A program made the position numbers and the translations under genes. The notes beneath the pieces are model-generated. The model was not told the DNA's origin, did no database searches, and saw only the letters and a program-made list of their open reading frames with translations. Below, one piece after another: positions 6,778-13,408 of a stretch of DNA of 18,832 nucleotides (positions are counted from its first letter, which is position 1; each line of letters opens with the position of its first letter). The stretch is from the NCBI GenBank assembly GCA_031276615.1, contig JAISND010000007.1, forward strand, positions 1 through 18,832, given 5' to 3'. The DNA is from Treponema sp. (GTDB lineage: Bacteria > Spirochaetota > Spirochaetia > Treponematales > Breznakiellaceae).

Positions 6778-8163
6778 CTAGACCTTTGCCTTCTCAAACA
6801 CATCGTCAATGGTTCCGGCCATAAAGAAGGCCTGCTCCGGAACGGAGTCGCAGTCGCCGTCGAGGATCATCCTGAAACCGCGGATGGTCTCCCTGACTGG
6901 CACATAACAGCCGGGAATGCCGCTGAATTTTTCCGCCACAAAGAAGGGCTGGCTGAAGAAACGCTGCACCTTGCGGGCGCGGGAAACCGTAAGTTTGTCT
7001 TCGGCGGAAAGCTCATCCATGCCAAGAATGGCGATGATGTCCTGCAGTTCCTTGTAACGCTGAAGTATCTGCTGCGCCTGCGCGGCGGTTCTGTAATGCT
7101 CTTCGCCGACAACGGCCGGGTCGAGGATGCGCGAACTGGAAGCCAGGGGGTCAACCGAAGGGTAAATGCCAAGCTCGACGATTTTCCGGGAAAGGGTGGT
7201 GGTGGCGTCCAGATGCGCAAAGGTGGTGGCCGGCGCGGGATCGGTAAGGTCGTCGGCGGGTACGTAGACCGCCTGGATGCTGGTGATGGAACCCCTGGAC
7301 GTGCTGGCGATCCGTTCCTGGAGTCCGCCCATTTCGCTTGCCAGGGTGGGCTGATAGCCGACGGCGCTGGGTATGCGGCCGAGGAGGGCGGATACTTCGG
7401 CGCCGGCCTGGATGAAGCGGAAGATGTTGTCGATAAAGAGAAGCACGTTCTGGCCTTCCCGGTCGCGGAAATGTTCCGCCATGGTAAGACCCGTCAGGGC
7501 AACACGCATGCGGGCGCCGGGGGGTTCGTTCATCTGCCCGAACACCAGGGCGGTTTTGCCGATGACCCCGGACTCGTTCATTTCCTTCCAGAGGTCGGCC
7601 CCTTCACGGGAACGCTCGCCCACGCCGGAGAACACCGAGTAGCCCGAATGTTCGGTGGCGATGTTCCGGATAAGCTCCATGATGATAACCGTCTTGCCGA
7701 CGCCGGCGCCGCCGAAAAGGCCGATCTTGCCGCCCTTCGCGTAGGGCGCGACAAGGTCGATCACCTTGATCCCGGTTTCAAAAACTTCCGTGGCGGGTTT
7801 CTGCTCCTCAAAGCCCGGCGCCGCGCGGTGAATGGAGGCATATTCCTTTGCGGTAAAAGCGCCCTTGTCGTCGATTATGTTTCCCGTAACGTCGAACATG
7901 CGTCCCAGCACTTCCCTGCCCACCGGCACGCTGATGGGCTTCCCCGTGTCCTCAACCTCCAGCCCGCGGGCCATGCCTTCGGTAGCCGCCATGGCAACGC
8001 AGCGCGCCCGGTTATCCCCGATGTGCTGCAGGACTTCAAGCACGACGACGCGATCGTCCAGCTTTACCCGCAGGGCGTTCAGTATCGAAGGAATCTGACC
8101 CTGCCGGAATCGTACATCCACAACAGGCCCGACTATCTCCGTAATGTGACCGGTATTACCCAT
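6778..8163 (-). CDS. atpD: F-type ATP synthase beta subunit (catalytic)
   Basis: The catalytic F1 subunit, 461 residues. It opens with GHITEIVGPVVDVRF. The P-loop GGAGVGKT is at 151-158, the catalytic Glu is in GVGERSREG (E183), and LLFIDNIFRF is the Walker B strand (about 241-250). The C-terminal lever reads DELSAED (383-389) instead of the usual DELSEED, one acidic residue fewer. The Shine-Dalgarno sequence AGAGAGGAA lies about 5 nt before the ATG, and the gap to atpG is 12 nt. No frame breaks; expected to be active. Confidence 0.97.
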   Translation of the reverse strand: MGNTGHITEIVGPVVDVRFRQGQIPSILNALRVKLDDRVVVLEVLQHIGDNRARCVAMAATEGMARGLEVEDTGKPISVPVGREVLGRMFDVTGNIIDDKGAFTAKEYASIHRAAPGFEEQKPATEVFETGIKVIDLVAPYAKGGKIGLFGGAGVGKTVIIMELIRNIATEHSGYSVFSGVGERSREGADLWKEMNESGVIGKTALVFGQMNEPPGARMRVALTGLTMAEHFRDREGQNVLLFIDNIFRFIQAGAEVSALLGRIPSAVGYQPTLASEMGGLQERIASTSRGSITSIQAVYVPADDLTDPAPATTFAHLDATTTLSRKIVELGIYPSVDPLASSSRILDPAVVGEEHYRTAAQAQQILQRYKELQDIIAILGMDELSAEDKLTVSRARKVQRFFSQPFFVAEKFSGIPGCYVPVRETIRGFRMILDGDCDSVPEQAFFMAGTIDDVFEKAKV

Positions 8164-8175
8164 GAAAATTCCTCT

Positions 8176-9063
8176 CTATCCGTTTAAGGCCGCGGAGCCG
8201 CCCACAATTTCCGATATCTCCTGGGTGATGCCCGCCTGGCGCGCCCGGTTGTAGTTGATCTGCAGCGTAGCAAGCATGTCTTCGGCGCTTTTTGAAGCTT
8301 CGTCCATGGCGGCCATGCGGGCGCTCTGTTCGCTCACGTAGGATTCCACCATGTACCCATAGATGATGCCCTTGATGTACATGGGAACCAGGGCGTCAAA
8401 CACCACAGCCCCAGAGGGAAGAAATTCAAACTGAAGCTCCACCCGTTTCTGGGCGCCTTTCCAGGAAAGCTCTTCCTGTATTTTCCCCATGTCCAGGGGA
8501 AGTATCTGCCGCGCCGAGGGAAGGAGTCTGATGGAACTGTACATGTGGGTATACACCACGTACACATCGTTGAACATGCCCCACAGAAACTGGGAGATGA
8601 TGTAATCGGCGATTTCCCTGGCGTCCTCCACTGTGGGCATCTGCGAGCGGAAGGAAAAATTTTCCAGAATAAGGTAGGGGGAATGGATAAAGTAACGGTA
8701 ACCGATGGCGCCGATAAGGATGAGGATGGGGTTACGCACCCCGGCGCACAGCTCGTTTACCTGGCGGAATACGTTGGCGTTGTAGCCGCCCGCGAGTCCC
8801 TTGTCGCTGGTGATAACCACAACGGCGGTTCGGGACGCATCGTCAGGATCGGGCCTGCGAAAAAAATCGCTTTTTATCATGCCGGCCGCGGAGAGTATGT
8901 CGAACATGGATTTCTGGATACGGGTGAAATAGGGTTCCGTATCCTCAAGCACGCGCCTGCCCTTCCGCAGCTTCGCGGTGGAGATGAGGTTCATCGCCCT
9001 GGTAACCTGCAGCGTCTGCCTGATTGCCCGCATGCGCAGGCGCACGTCCCGTAAATTAGTCAA
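8176..9063 (-). CDS. atpG: F-type ATP synthase gamma subunit
   Basis: The rotary shaft subunit, 295 residues. The N-terminal helix (NLRDVRLRMRAIRQTLQVTRAMNLISTAKLRK) and the C-terminal helix (MAAMDEASKSAEDMLATLQINYNRARQAGITQEISEIV) are the signature antiparallel pair that turns inside F1; the globular domain includes VVVITSDKGLAGGYNANV. The start codon is TTG at 9063: it aligns with the family N-terminus and has AGGAG six nt upstream, and no suitable ATG exists. The gap after atpA is 15 nt. Confidence 0.95.
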   Translation of the reverse strand: MTNLRDVRLRMRAIRQTLQVTRAMNLISTAKLRKGRRVLEDTEPYFTRIQKSMFDILSAAGMIKSDFFRRPDPDDASRTAVVVITSDKGLAGGYNANVFRQVNELCAGVRNPILILIGAIGYRYFIHSPYLILENFSFRSQMPTVEDAREIADYIISQFLWGMFNDVYVVYTHMYSSIRLLPSARQILPLDMGKIQEELSWKGAQKRVELQFEFLPSGAVVFDALVPMYIKGIIYGYMVESYVSEQSARMAAMDEASKSAEDMLATLQINYNRARQAGITQEISEIVGGSAALNG

Positions 9064-9078
9064 TCCCTTCTCCTGTCT

Positions 9079-10584
9079 TTACTGCTGGTTAAGCTGCCTG
9101 TAGCTCTCGATGGCGTCTTTAAGCTCGCTTTCCTGTTCCGCGCTCATGGCGCCCGATTCCGTAATATTCCGCAGCAGTTCCGCGTTGTGGTTTTTAAGAT
9201 ATTCAAGATAGGCCCTGACAAAGGCGGCGATGTTTTCCACCTTTATATCCATGAGGTAGCCGTTAACCGCAAGAAAAAGAATCGCGGCCTGTTCATCCAT
9301 TGTGTAGGGAGAAAACTGGGGCTGCTTGAGCACCTCCATAAGCCGTTCCCCCTGGGCAAGTTTGTCCTGGGTTGCTTTGTCAAGGTCGCTGCCGAACTGG
9401 GCAAAGGCGGCCATTTCCCGGTACTGGGCAAGGTCGAGCCTGAGGCGTCCCGAAATTTTGCGTATGGCCTTTGACTGGGCGGAACCGCCCACGCGGCTTA
9501 CCGAAAGGCCGACATCTACGGCAGGCCTGAAACCCGAATTGAAAAGTTCCGAGTCAAGAAAGATCTGTCCGTCGGTGATGGAGATAACGTTAGTCGGAAT
9601 ATACGAGGAAATATCGCCGGCCTGGGTTTCCACAATGGGCATGGCGGTGATGGAGCCGCCGCCCCGGGCGCCGGAAAGTTTGGCCGCCCGTTCCAGAAGC
9701 CGCGAGTGAAGGTAGAACACGTCGCCGGGAAAGGCTTCCCTGCCGGGCGGCCTTCGAAGCAGGAGGCTGATGGTCCGGTAGGCCACCGCGTGTTTGGAAA
9801 GGTCGTCGTAGATCACAAGTACGTCCCTGCCCTGGCGCATAAAGTGTTCCGCCATGGCGACGGCGGAATAGGGCGCCAGGTACTGCAGCGCCGCGGAATC
9901 CGAGGCGGAGGCCAGCACCACAAAGGTGTAATCCATGGCGCCGGCTTTTTCAAGGTTCCTGATGATGGCCGCGACCGAAGAAGCCTTCTGGCCGATGGCA
10001 CAGTACACGCAGTAAACGTCCTTGCCTTTCTGGTTGATGATCGCGTCGATGGCGATTGCGGTCTTGCCGGTCTGCCGGTCGCCGATGATAAGTTCCCGCT
10101 GCCCCCTGCCGATGGGAATCATGGAGTCCACCGAGAGGGAACCGGTCTGCAGGGGGGTGTCCACGCTGCCCCGGTCAATTACCGGCGCGGCGGGGGATTC
10201 CACCGGCAGATACTCTTCCGCGGTGACGGGCCCCCTGCCGTCGACAGCCTGTCCCAGGGGGTTCACCACCCGGCCCATCAGGGAAACGCCCGAAGGGACG
10301 GAAACCACCCGGCCCGTGCCTTTTACTTCCTCGCCGTCCTTTACCAGGGATTCGCCTGAAAGGAGTACGATGCCCACCCCGTCTTCCTCAAGGTTGAGTA
10401 CGATCCCCGAGGCGCCCGAGGCGAATTCGACAAGCTCGCCGAAAATGGCCTTGTCCAGGCCGTATACGGAAGCCACGGAATCGCCCACCTGCACCACAAA
10501 GCCTGTATCGTCGGAACTTGCCCTGCCTTCCCATTGTTCTATCCGCTCCCGCAGGACCCTGGCAAGGTCTCCGTAATCAGTCAT
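9079..10584 (-). CDS. atpA: F-type ATP synthase alpha subunit
   Basis: The non-catalytic nucleotide-binding F1 subunit, 501 residues from the chosen ATG. The P-loop GDRQTGKT is at about 168-175. The Arg-finger region SVSRVGGSAQ (about 370) and the family signature PAVDVGLSVSRVGG are intact. The start is set at ATG 10584 because AAGGAG lies seven nt upstream; the TTG two codons earlier (10590) would leave the Shine-Dalgarno sequence only one nt away. The start lies inside the end of atpH (8-nt overlap), so the two are probably translationally coupled. Confidence 0.96.
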   Translation of the reverse strand: MTDYGDLARVLRERIEQWEGRASSDDTGFVVQVGDSVASVYGLDKAIFGELVEFASGASGIVLNLEEDGVGIVLLSGESLVKDGEEVKGTGRVVSVPSGVSLMGRVVNPLGQAVDGRGPVTAEEYLPVESPAAPVIDRGSVDTPLQTGSLSVDSMIPIGRGQRELIIGDRQTGKTAIAIDAIINQKGKDVYCVYCAIGQKASSVAAIIRNLEKAGAMDYTFVVLASASDSAALQYLAPYSAVAMAEHFMRQGRDVLVIYDDLSKHAVAYRTISLLLRRPPGREAFPGDVFYLHSRLLERAAKLSGARGGGSITAMPIVETQAGDISSYIPTNVISITDGQIFLDSELFNSGFRPAVDVGLSVSRVGGSAQSKAIRKISGRLRLDLAQYREMAAFAQFGSDLDKATQDKLAQGERLMEVLKQPQFSPYTMDEQAAILFLAVNGYLMDIKVENIAAFVRAYLEYLKNHNAELLRNITESGAMSAEQESELKDAIESYRQLNQQ

Positions 10585-11164
10585 GCTCAAGCTCCTTCGT
10601 CATGCCTGCCAGCAGTCCCTTAAGGCTTGCGTCAACGCAAAGTCCGTCAATCCGCAGCCGGTACCCGCCGAGAAGCTCCGGCTTCCGCCGGGTCCGCAGT
10701 TTGATTCCCGCGGCGCCTGTTTTCTTCTGTATCTCTTTTGCAAGGTACTCCTCAAAGCCGCTGTCCGGCGGCGCGGCGCATTCGGCGATCACTTCAAGAA
10801 TGCCCTTTTGCCCGTCCAGCCTTTTTTCGATCTGCCGGACAATCGAATCGATATGCCGCCTGAAAAGATTCTTCCGGACCAGCAGCGAGAGGAAACGAAC
10901 CGCGTATTCCGTTTCGGGGACGGAGGGAACCGGGGACTTGTCCCCGGCGCCGCGGCCCTCCGCCGAAAAGCCCGCGTCTCCAAGGGCGCCGCGCAGCAAA
11001 GCTTCAAGCCGCAGCGCGGCGTCCTGCCCGAAAAGCCCGCCGGGAATCGCCTTTACCGCCGCCGCCATAGTCCTGAGGCAGTCCAGGCCGGATTCGGCGC
11101 GGACGCCGCACGCCCCGGTGAAGGCCGCCGCCCATCTGCCGGAAAGCCGCCCGTCAGGCGTCAT
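10577..11164 (-). CDS. atpH: F-type ATP synthase delta subunit (OSCP)
   Basis: The peripheral-stalk cap joining b to the top of F1, 195 residues. The diagnostic C-terminal box is clear (KPELLGGYRLRIDGLCVDASLKGLL, about 159-184). The N-terminal six-helix part is less conserved, as is usual, and a Gly/Pro-rich linker (about residues 64-83) divides the halves. The start ATG overlaps the atpF stop (ATGA, 4 nt) and has GGGGAG eight nt upstream. Confidence 0.92.
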   Translation of the reverse strand: MTPDGRLSGRWAAAFTGACGVRAESGLDCLRTMAAAVKAIPGGLFGQDAALRLEALLRGALGDAGFSAEGRGAGDKSPVPSVPETEYAVRFLSLLVRKNLFRRHIDSIVRQIEKRLDGQKGILEVIAECAAPPDSGFEEYLAKEIQKKTGAAGIKLRTRRKPELLGGYRLRIDGLCVDASLKGLLAGMTKELEHD

Positions 11165-11682
11165 GCCCTGTTCTCCCCGGACTCCCGCGCGGCAAGTTCC
11201 TCAAGAAGCATGCCGGCGTAACGGCGGTTGTCTTCCTGGTTGAGGTCCCTTGCCACAAGCCGCGAAGAGGCCATTACCACCAGAGCCGCCGCTTCCGTTC
11301 TGAAACGCTCCAGCGCCGCCCGCCGCTCGGCCTCAAGCTGCCTGCGGGTGTTGGCCAAAAGCGTTTCCGCGGCGGCCTTGCCCCCGGCGACGATCCTGCC
11401 GGATTCGCGCTCCGCGTTTTCCCGCGCCGTCCTGACGATAGCTTCGGCTTCGGCCTCGGCGTTTTTCAGCCGCCCTTCATACTGTTCAAGCATCTGCTTC
11501 GCCCGGCTCCTGTCTTTCTCCGCCTGATCGATGGTATCCCTGATTCTTTTCGCGCGGTCCTCCATGAATTTGGAAACCGGCCTGAAAAGAACAGCCCGCA
11601 ATATAAAGAACAGAATCCCTATATTGACGAAGGTGAAGAAAAAGGTTACCAGATTGGGGCTGACCAGGCCGGGGTTTTCCAT
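11161..11682 (-). CDS. atpF: F-type ATP synthase b subunit
   Basis: The peripheral-stalk dimer subunit, 173 residues. One N-terminal membrane helix (about 10-32, LVTFFFTFVNIGILFFILRAVLF) precedes a long charged coiled coil (about 35-150) rich in Ala, Glu and Arg. The conserved junction RPVSKFMEDRAKRI is present. Only one b gene is seen, so the stalk should be a homodimer. The ATG is one nt after the atpE stop (TGATATG), with AAGGGC at the end of atpE as its Shine-Dalgarno sequence. Confidence 0.94.
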   Translation of the reverse strand: MENPGLVSPNLVTFFFTFVNIGILFFILRAVLFRPVSKFMEDRAKRIRDTIDQAEKDRSRAKQMLEQYEGRLKNAEAEAEAIVRTARENAERESGRIVAGGKAAAETLLANTRRQLEAERRAALERFRTEAAALVVMASSRLVARDLNQEDNRRYAGMLLEELAARESGENRA

Positions 11683-11683
11683 A

Positions 11684-11899
11684 TCAGCCCTTGAGGTAGA
11701 TGAGGATGGAAACCACGAATCCGTAGATTGCGGTTGCTTCCGCCAGGGCTATGCCGAGGAAAAACACGGTCTGAATTTTTCCCGAAGCTTCGGGCTGCCG
11801 TGAAATCGCCTCGGCGGTTTTTCCCGTGGCGATGCCGATGCCGATGCCCGCGCCGAGGCCGGCCACTACCGCAATACCCGCGCCGATTAATGCATTCAT
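11684..11899 (-). CDS. atpE: F-type ATP synthase c subunit (ring proteolipid)
   Basis: A 71-residue two-helix hairpin that forms the rotor ring. Helix 1 has the Gly-rich packing motif (GLGAGIGIGIATG), the polar loop is SRQPEASG (33-40), and the ion-binding carboxylate in helix 2 is E54 (ALAEATAIYG). Compared with sodium-binding rings such as Ilyobacter, the position of the helix-1 Gln is I21 and that of the Ser after the Glu is A55, while T56 and Y59 remain. This pattern favours proton coupling. The Shine-Dalgarno sequence AAGGAG lies six nt before the ATG. An 84-nt gap separates it from atpB. Confidence 0.95.
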   Translation of the reverse strand: MNALIGAGIAVVAGLGAGIGIGIATGKTAEAISRQPEASGKIQTVFFLGIALAEATAIYGFVVSILIYLKG

Positions 11900-11983
11900 A
11901 CAAAACTCCTTGGACCTGTTCGATAACCCGGATGGTTGACCAAAGGTCAGCTTGCAAGTCTTGGCTTCCTTAGATTTAACCTC
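11900..11983 (-). promoter_or_regulatory. Intercistronic leader of atpE with a small hairpin
   Basis: This is the longest gap inside the operon. It contains the inverted repeat TGACC-TTT-GGTCA (11949-11937 on the minus strand), a CTTGCAAG palindrome (11951-11958), and the strong atpE Shine-Dalgarno sequence. It may raise c-subunit output or set an mRNA processing point; that role is inference. No promoter or U-tract terminator is obvious. Confidence 0.35.
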
Positions 11984-12721
11984 TTATTCCGTTTTCACCG
12001 CCTCGGCGACGAAAAGGGTTGTTAAAAAGGCAAAGACCAGGGCCTGAATAAGGCCGTCGAGAAAATCAAAGTAAAGCGAAATCACCGGCGGCGCCGCGAC
12101 AGGGGCAACCGCCTCAATGAGCCGCATGATGATAAGGCCCCCAAGGATATTGCCGAACAGCCGCAGGCAGAGGCTTGTCGGCCGGATGACATATTCCATG
12201 AGGTTAAAGGGCAGCATCATCGGCACGGGGTGGAGCAGGTTTTTTGCCCAGCCCTTCAGGCCCCGCGCCCGGAGACCTCCGAAAAGCACCATCAGTATCG
12301 AGATGACGGCGAGGGCGGCGGTAAAGTTGATGTCCCTGGCGGGCGGCTTTATGGTAAAGGGAGGACTGTAGTGATGTCCGCCGAAGGAGACCCCAATCGG
12401 GGAAACCGCCGGGAGGATGTTTGCCAGGAGAAGGAAGAGAAAAACCGTACCGATATAGGGACCGTAAATTTTCGCCCTGCGGCCGAACTGCTCCCTGGAA
12501 AAATTGTCGAGGAATTCAACGGCCGCCTCAAGAATTGCCTGGGCCCCCCGGGGAACGGTTTTCATCCGGCGCGTCAGCACAAGGGCGGCGATGATGAGTA
12601 TCGCCATCGTTACCCAGGAGACAAACACCGTTTCGTTTATCGCGATTTCGGCCCCGGAAATTTTAAAGCTGAATACGTTGACAAAGTCAAGAGCTTCGTC
12701 GATTTCCCGCGCCAGGTTCAT
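11984..12721 (-). CDS. atpB: F-type ATP synthase a subunit
   Basis: The stator membrane subunit that forms the two ion half-channels, 245 residues with about five to six hydrophobic helices. The essential stator arginine is present in LCLRLFGN (R187), and the last helix has the usual polar Gln (LIQALVFAFLTTLFVAEAV, Q226). The start is set at ATG 12721, seven nt after the stop of the preceding gene, with AAAGGAAT about 8-10 nt upstream. An in-frame ATG at 12757 inside the upstream gene would add 12 residues and is less likely. The Glu-rich C-terminal end is short. Confidence 0.93.
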   Translation of the reverse strand: MNLAREIDEALDFVNVFSFKISGAEIAINETVFVSWVTMAILIIAALVLTRRMKTVPRGAQAILEAAVEFLDNFSREQFGRRAKIYGPYIGTVFLFLLLANILPAVSPIGVSFGGHHYSPPFTIKPPARDINFTAALAVISILMVLFGGLRARGLKGWAKNLLHPVPMMLPFNLMEYVIRPTSLCLRLFGNILGGLIIMRLIEAVAPVAAPPVISLYFDFLDGLIQALVFAFLTTLFVAEAVKTE

Positions 12722-12728
12722 TTTTAAA

Positions 12729-13244
12729 CTATTCCTTTTTGAAAAAGAAATCGTCACGGAAATATTTTTTCAGCAGTTCCTCGGAGACCTTGCCGCTGCC
12801 GCTCATGCTGGTCCATGTTTCTTCAAGAAAGCCCTTTGTCAGGTAAAAGCTGCCCAGAAGGAAGAATTCCGCCACTTTGGAGACCGCGCCCATTGCCTGG
12901 TACATCCTTACCGTATTGTCCAGTACAAAGTCGGTCATAAGGTATTCGACAACCACCTGCTGGGAAAGGTTGACCGCGAATACCACTTCGGAGATGGGGT
13001 AGCCGTTCTGCATCCTGTCTTTGCCGAGTTTCACGAAGAAATCTCCAATCAGGCTGCGGTCAATGCCCCTGTCCAGGCTGCGGGCGAGAAGGGGATAAAA
13101 ATCGGCGTTGGATTTTATCAGGGTTTCGTCCTGAAGGCTGTTGTAGTGCTTCAACTGGCTGGCTTTGCGGATCAGCCCCTTCCACCGGAAGGCCAGGTCA
13201 TGGGATTTGAAATTCAGGGTGTCTATAAGCTCCCTGTTTACCAT
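12729..13244 (-). CDS. RsbRD N-terminal-domain-like protein at the head of the atp operon
   Basis: A soluble, helical 171-residue protein without signal peptide or membrane segments. The pattern LAFRWKGLIRK...HYNSL.DETLI...FYPLLARSL...LIGDFFVKLGKDRMQNGYPISEVVFAVNLSQQVVVEYLM resembles the globin-like N-terminal domain of RsbR/RsbD stressosome co-antagonists (RsbT co-antagonist, RsbRD_N). There is no STAS domain after it, so it cannot be a complete stressosome scaffold; the C-terminus is instead a conserved-looking basic/aromatic tail (LLKKYFRDDFFFKKE). It occupies the place usually held by atpI, seven nt before atpB, so it is probably co-transcribed with the ATP synthase. A sensory or regulatory role is inference. 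No Shine-Dalgarno sequence precedes the ATG. Confidence 0.78.
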   Translation of the reverse strand: MVNRELIDTLNFKSHDLAFRWKGLIRKASQLKHYNSLQDETLIKSNADFYPLLARSLDRGIDRSLIGDFFVKLGKDRMQNGYPISEVVFAVNLSQQVVVEYLMTDFVLDNTVRMYQAMGAVSKVAEFFLLGSFYLTKGFLEETWTSMSGSGKVSEELLKKYFRDDFFFKKE

Positions 13245-13408
13245 GTTCCGAGTATATCATTTTCACTTATTGTTAGCAAGTAGCCGCGTTACTCATGAAA
13301 GATGTTGCCGAAAAGCGGGCGGATGTCCGGATGTTCCGGTGAAAGCATGCCGAAAACACCCAAACCGGCGGGTTTCTCCCGCGCGCAGGGTGTATGCGGC
13401 CAAAGGGC
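13245..13408. other. Intergenic region between ftsK and the atp operon
   Basis: These 164 bp hold the atp promoter. They also hold two compact inverted repeats: CCGGA-TGT-TCCGG (13327-13339), overlapping a partial tandem GGATGTC/CGGATGT, and AAACC-GGCG-GGTTT (13362-13375). The second is followed on the minus strand by GGGTGTTTT and could be a weak ftsK terminator; the first could be an operator. A six-bp hairpin with one wobble (13405-13419) also overlaps the ftsK stop codon. No gene is seen. Confidence 0.4.
13251..13279 (-). promoter_or_regulatory. Strong sigma70-type promoter of the atp operon, predicted leaderless
   Basis: On the minus strand TTGCTA (13279-13274) is separated by exactly 17 nt from TATACT (13256-13251), with an extended -10 TG at 13259-13258. 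Six nt (CGGAAC) separate the -10 from the ATG at 13244, so the predicted transcription start coincides with the A of the start codon. No other start codon follows soon after. Confidence 0.68.

Noticed and set aside
7096..8187. 363-codon frame antisense to atpD
   Set aside because: AtpD on the other strand is full length and highly conserved; the antisense product is Gly/His-rich with no features.
10585..10590. TTG at 10590 as the start of atpA
   Set aside because: It is only one nt from AAGGAG, while ATG at 10584 has ideal spacing.
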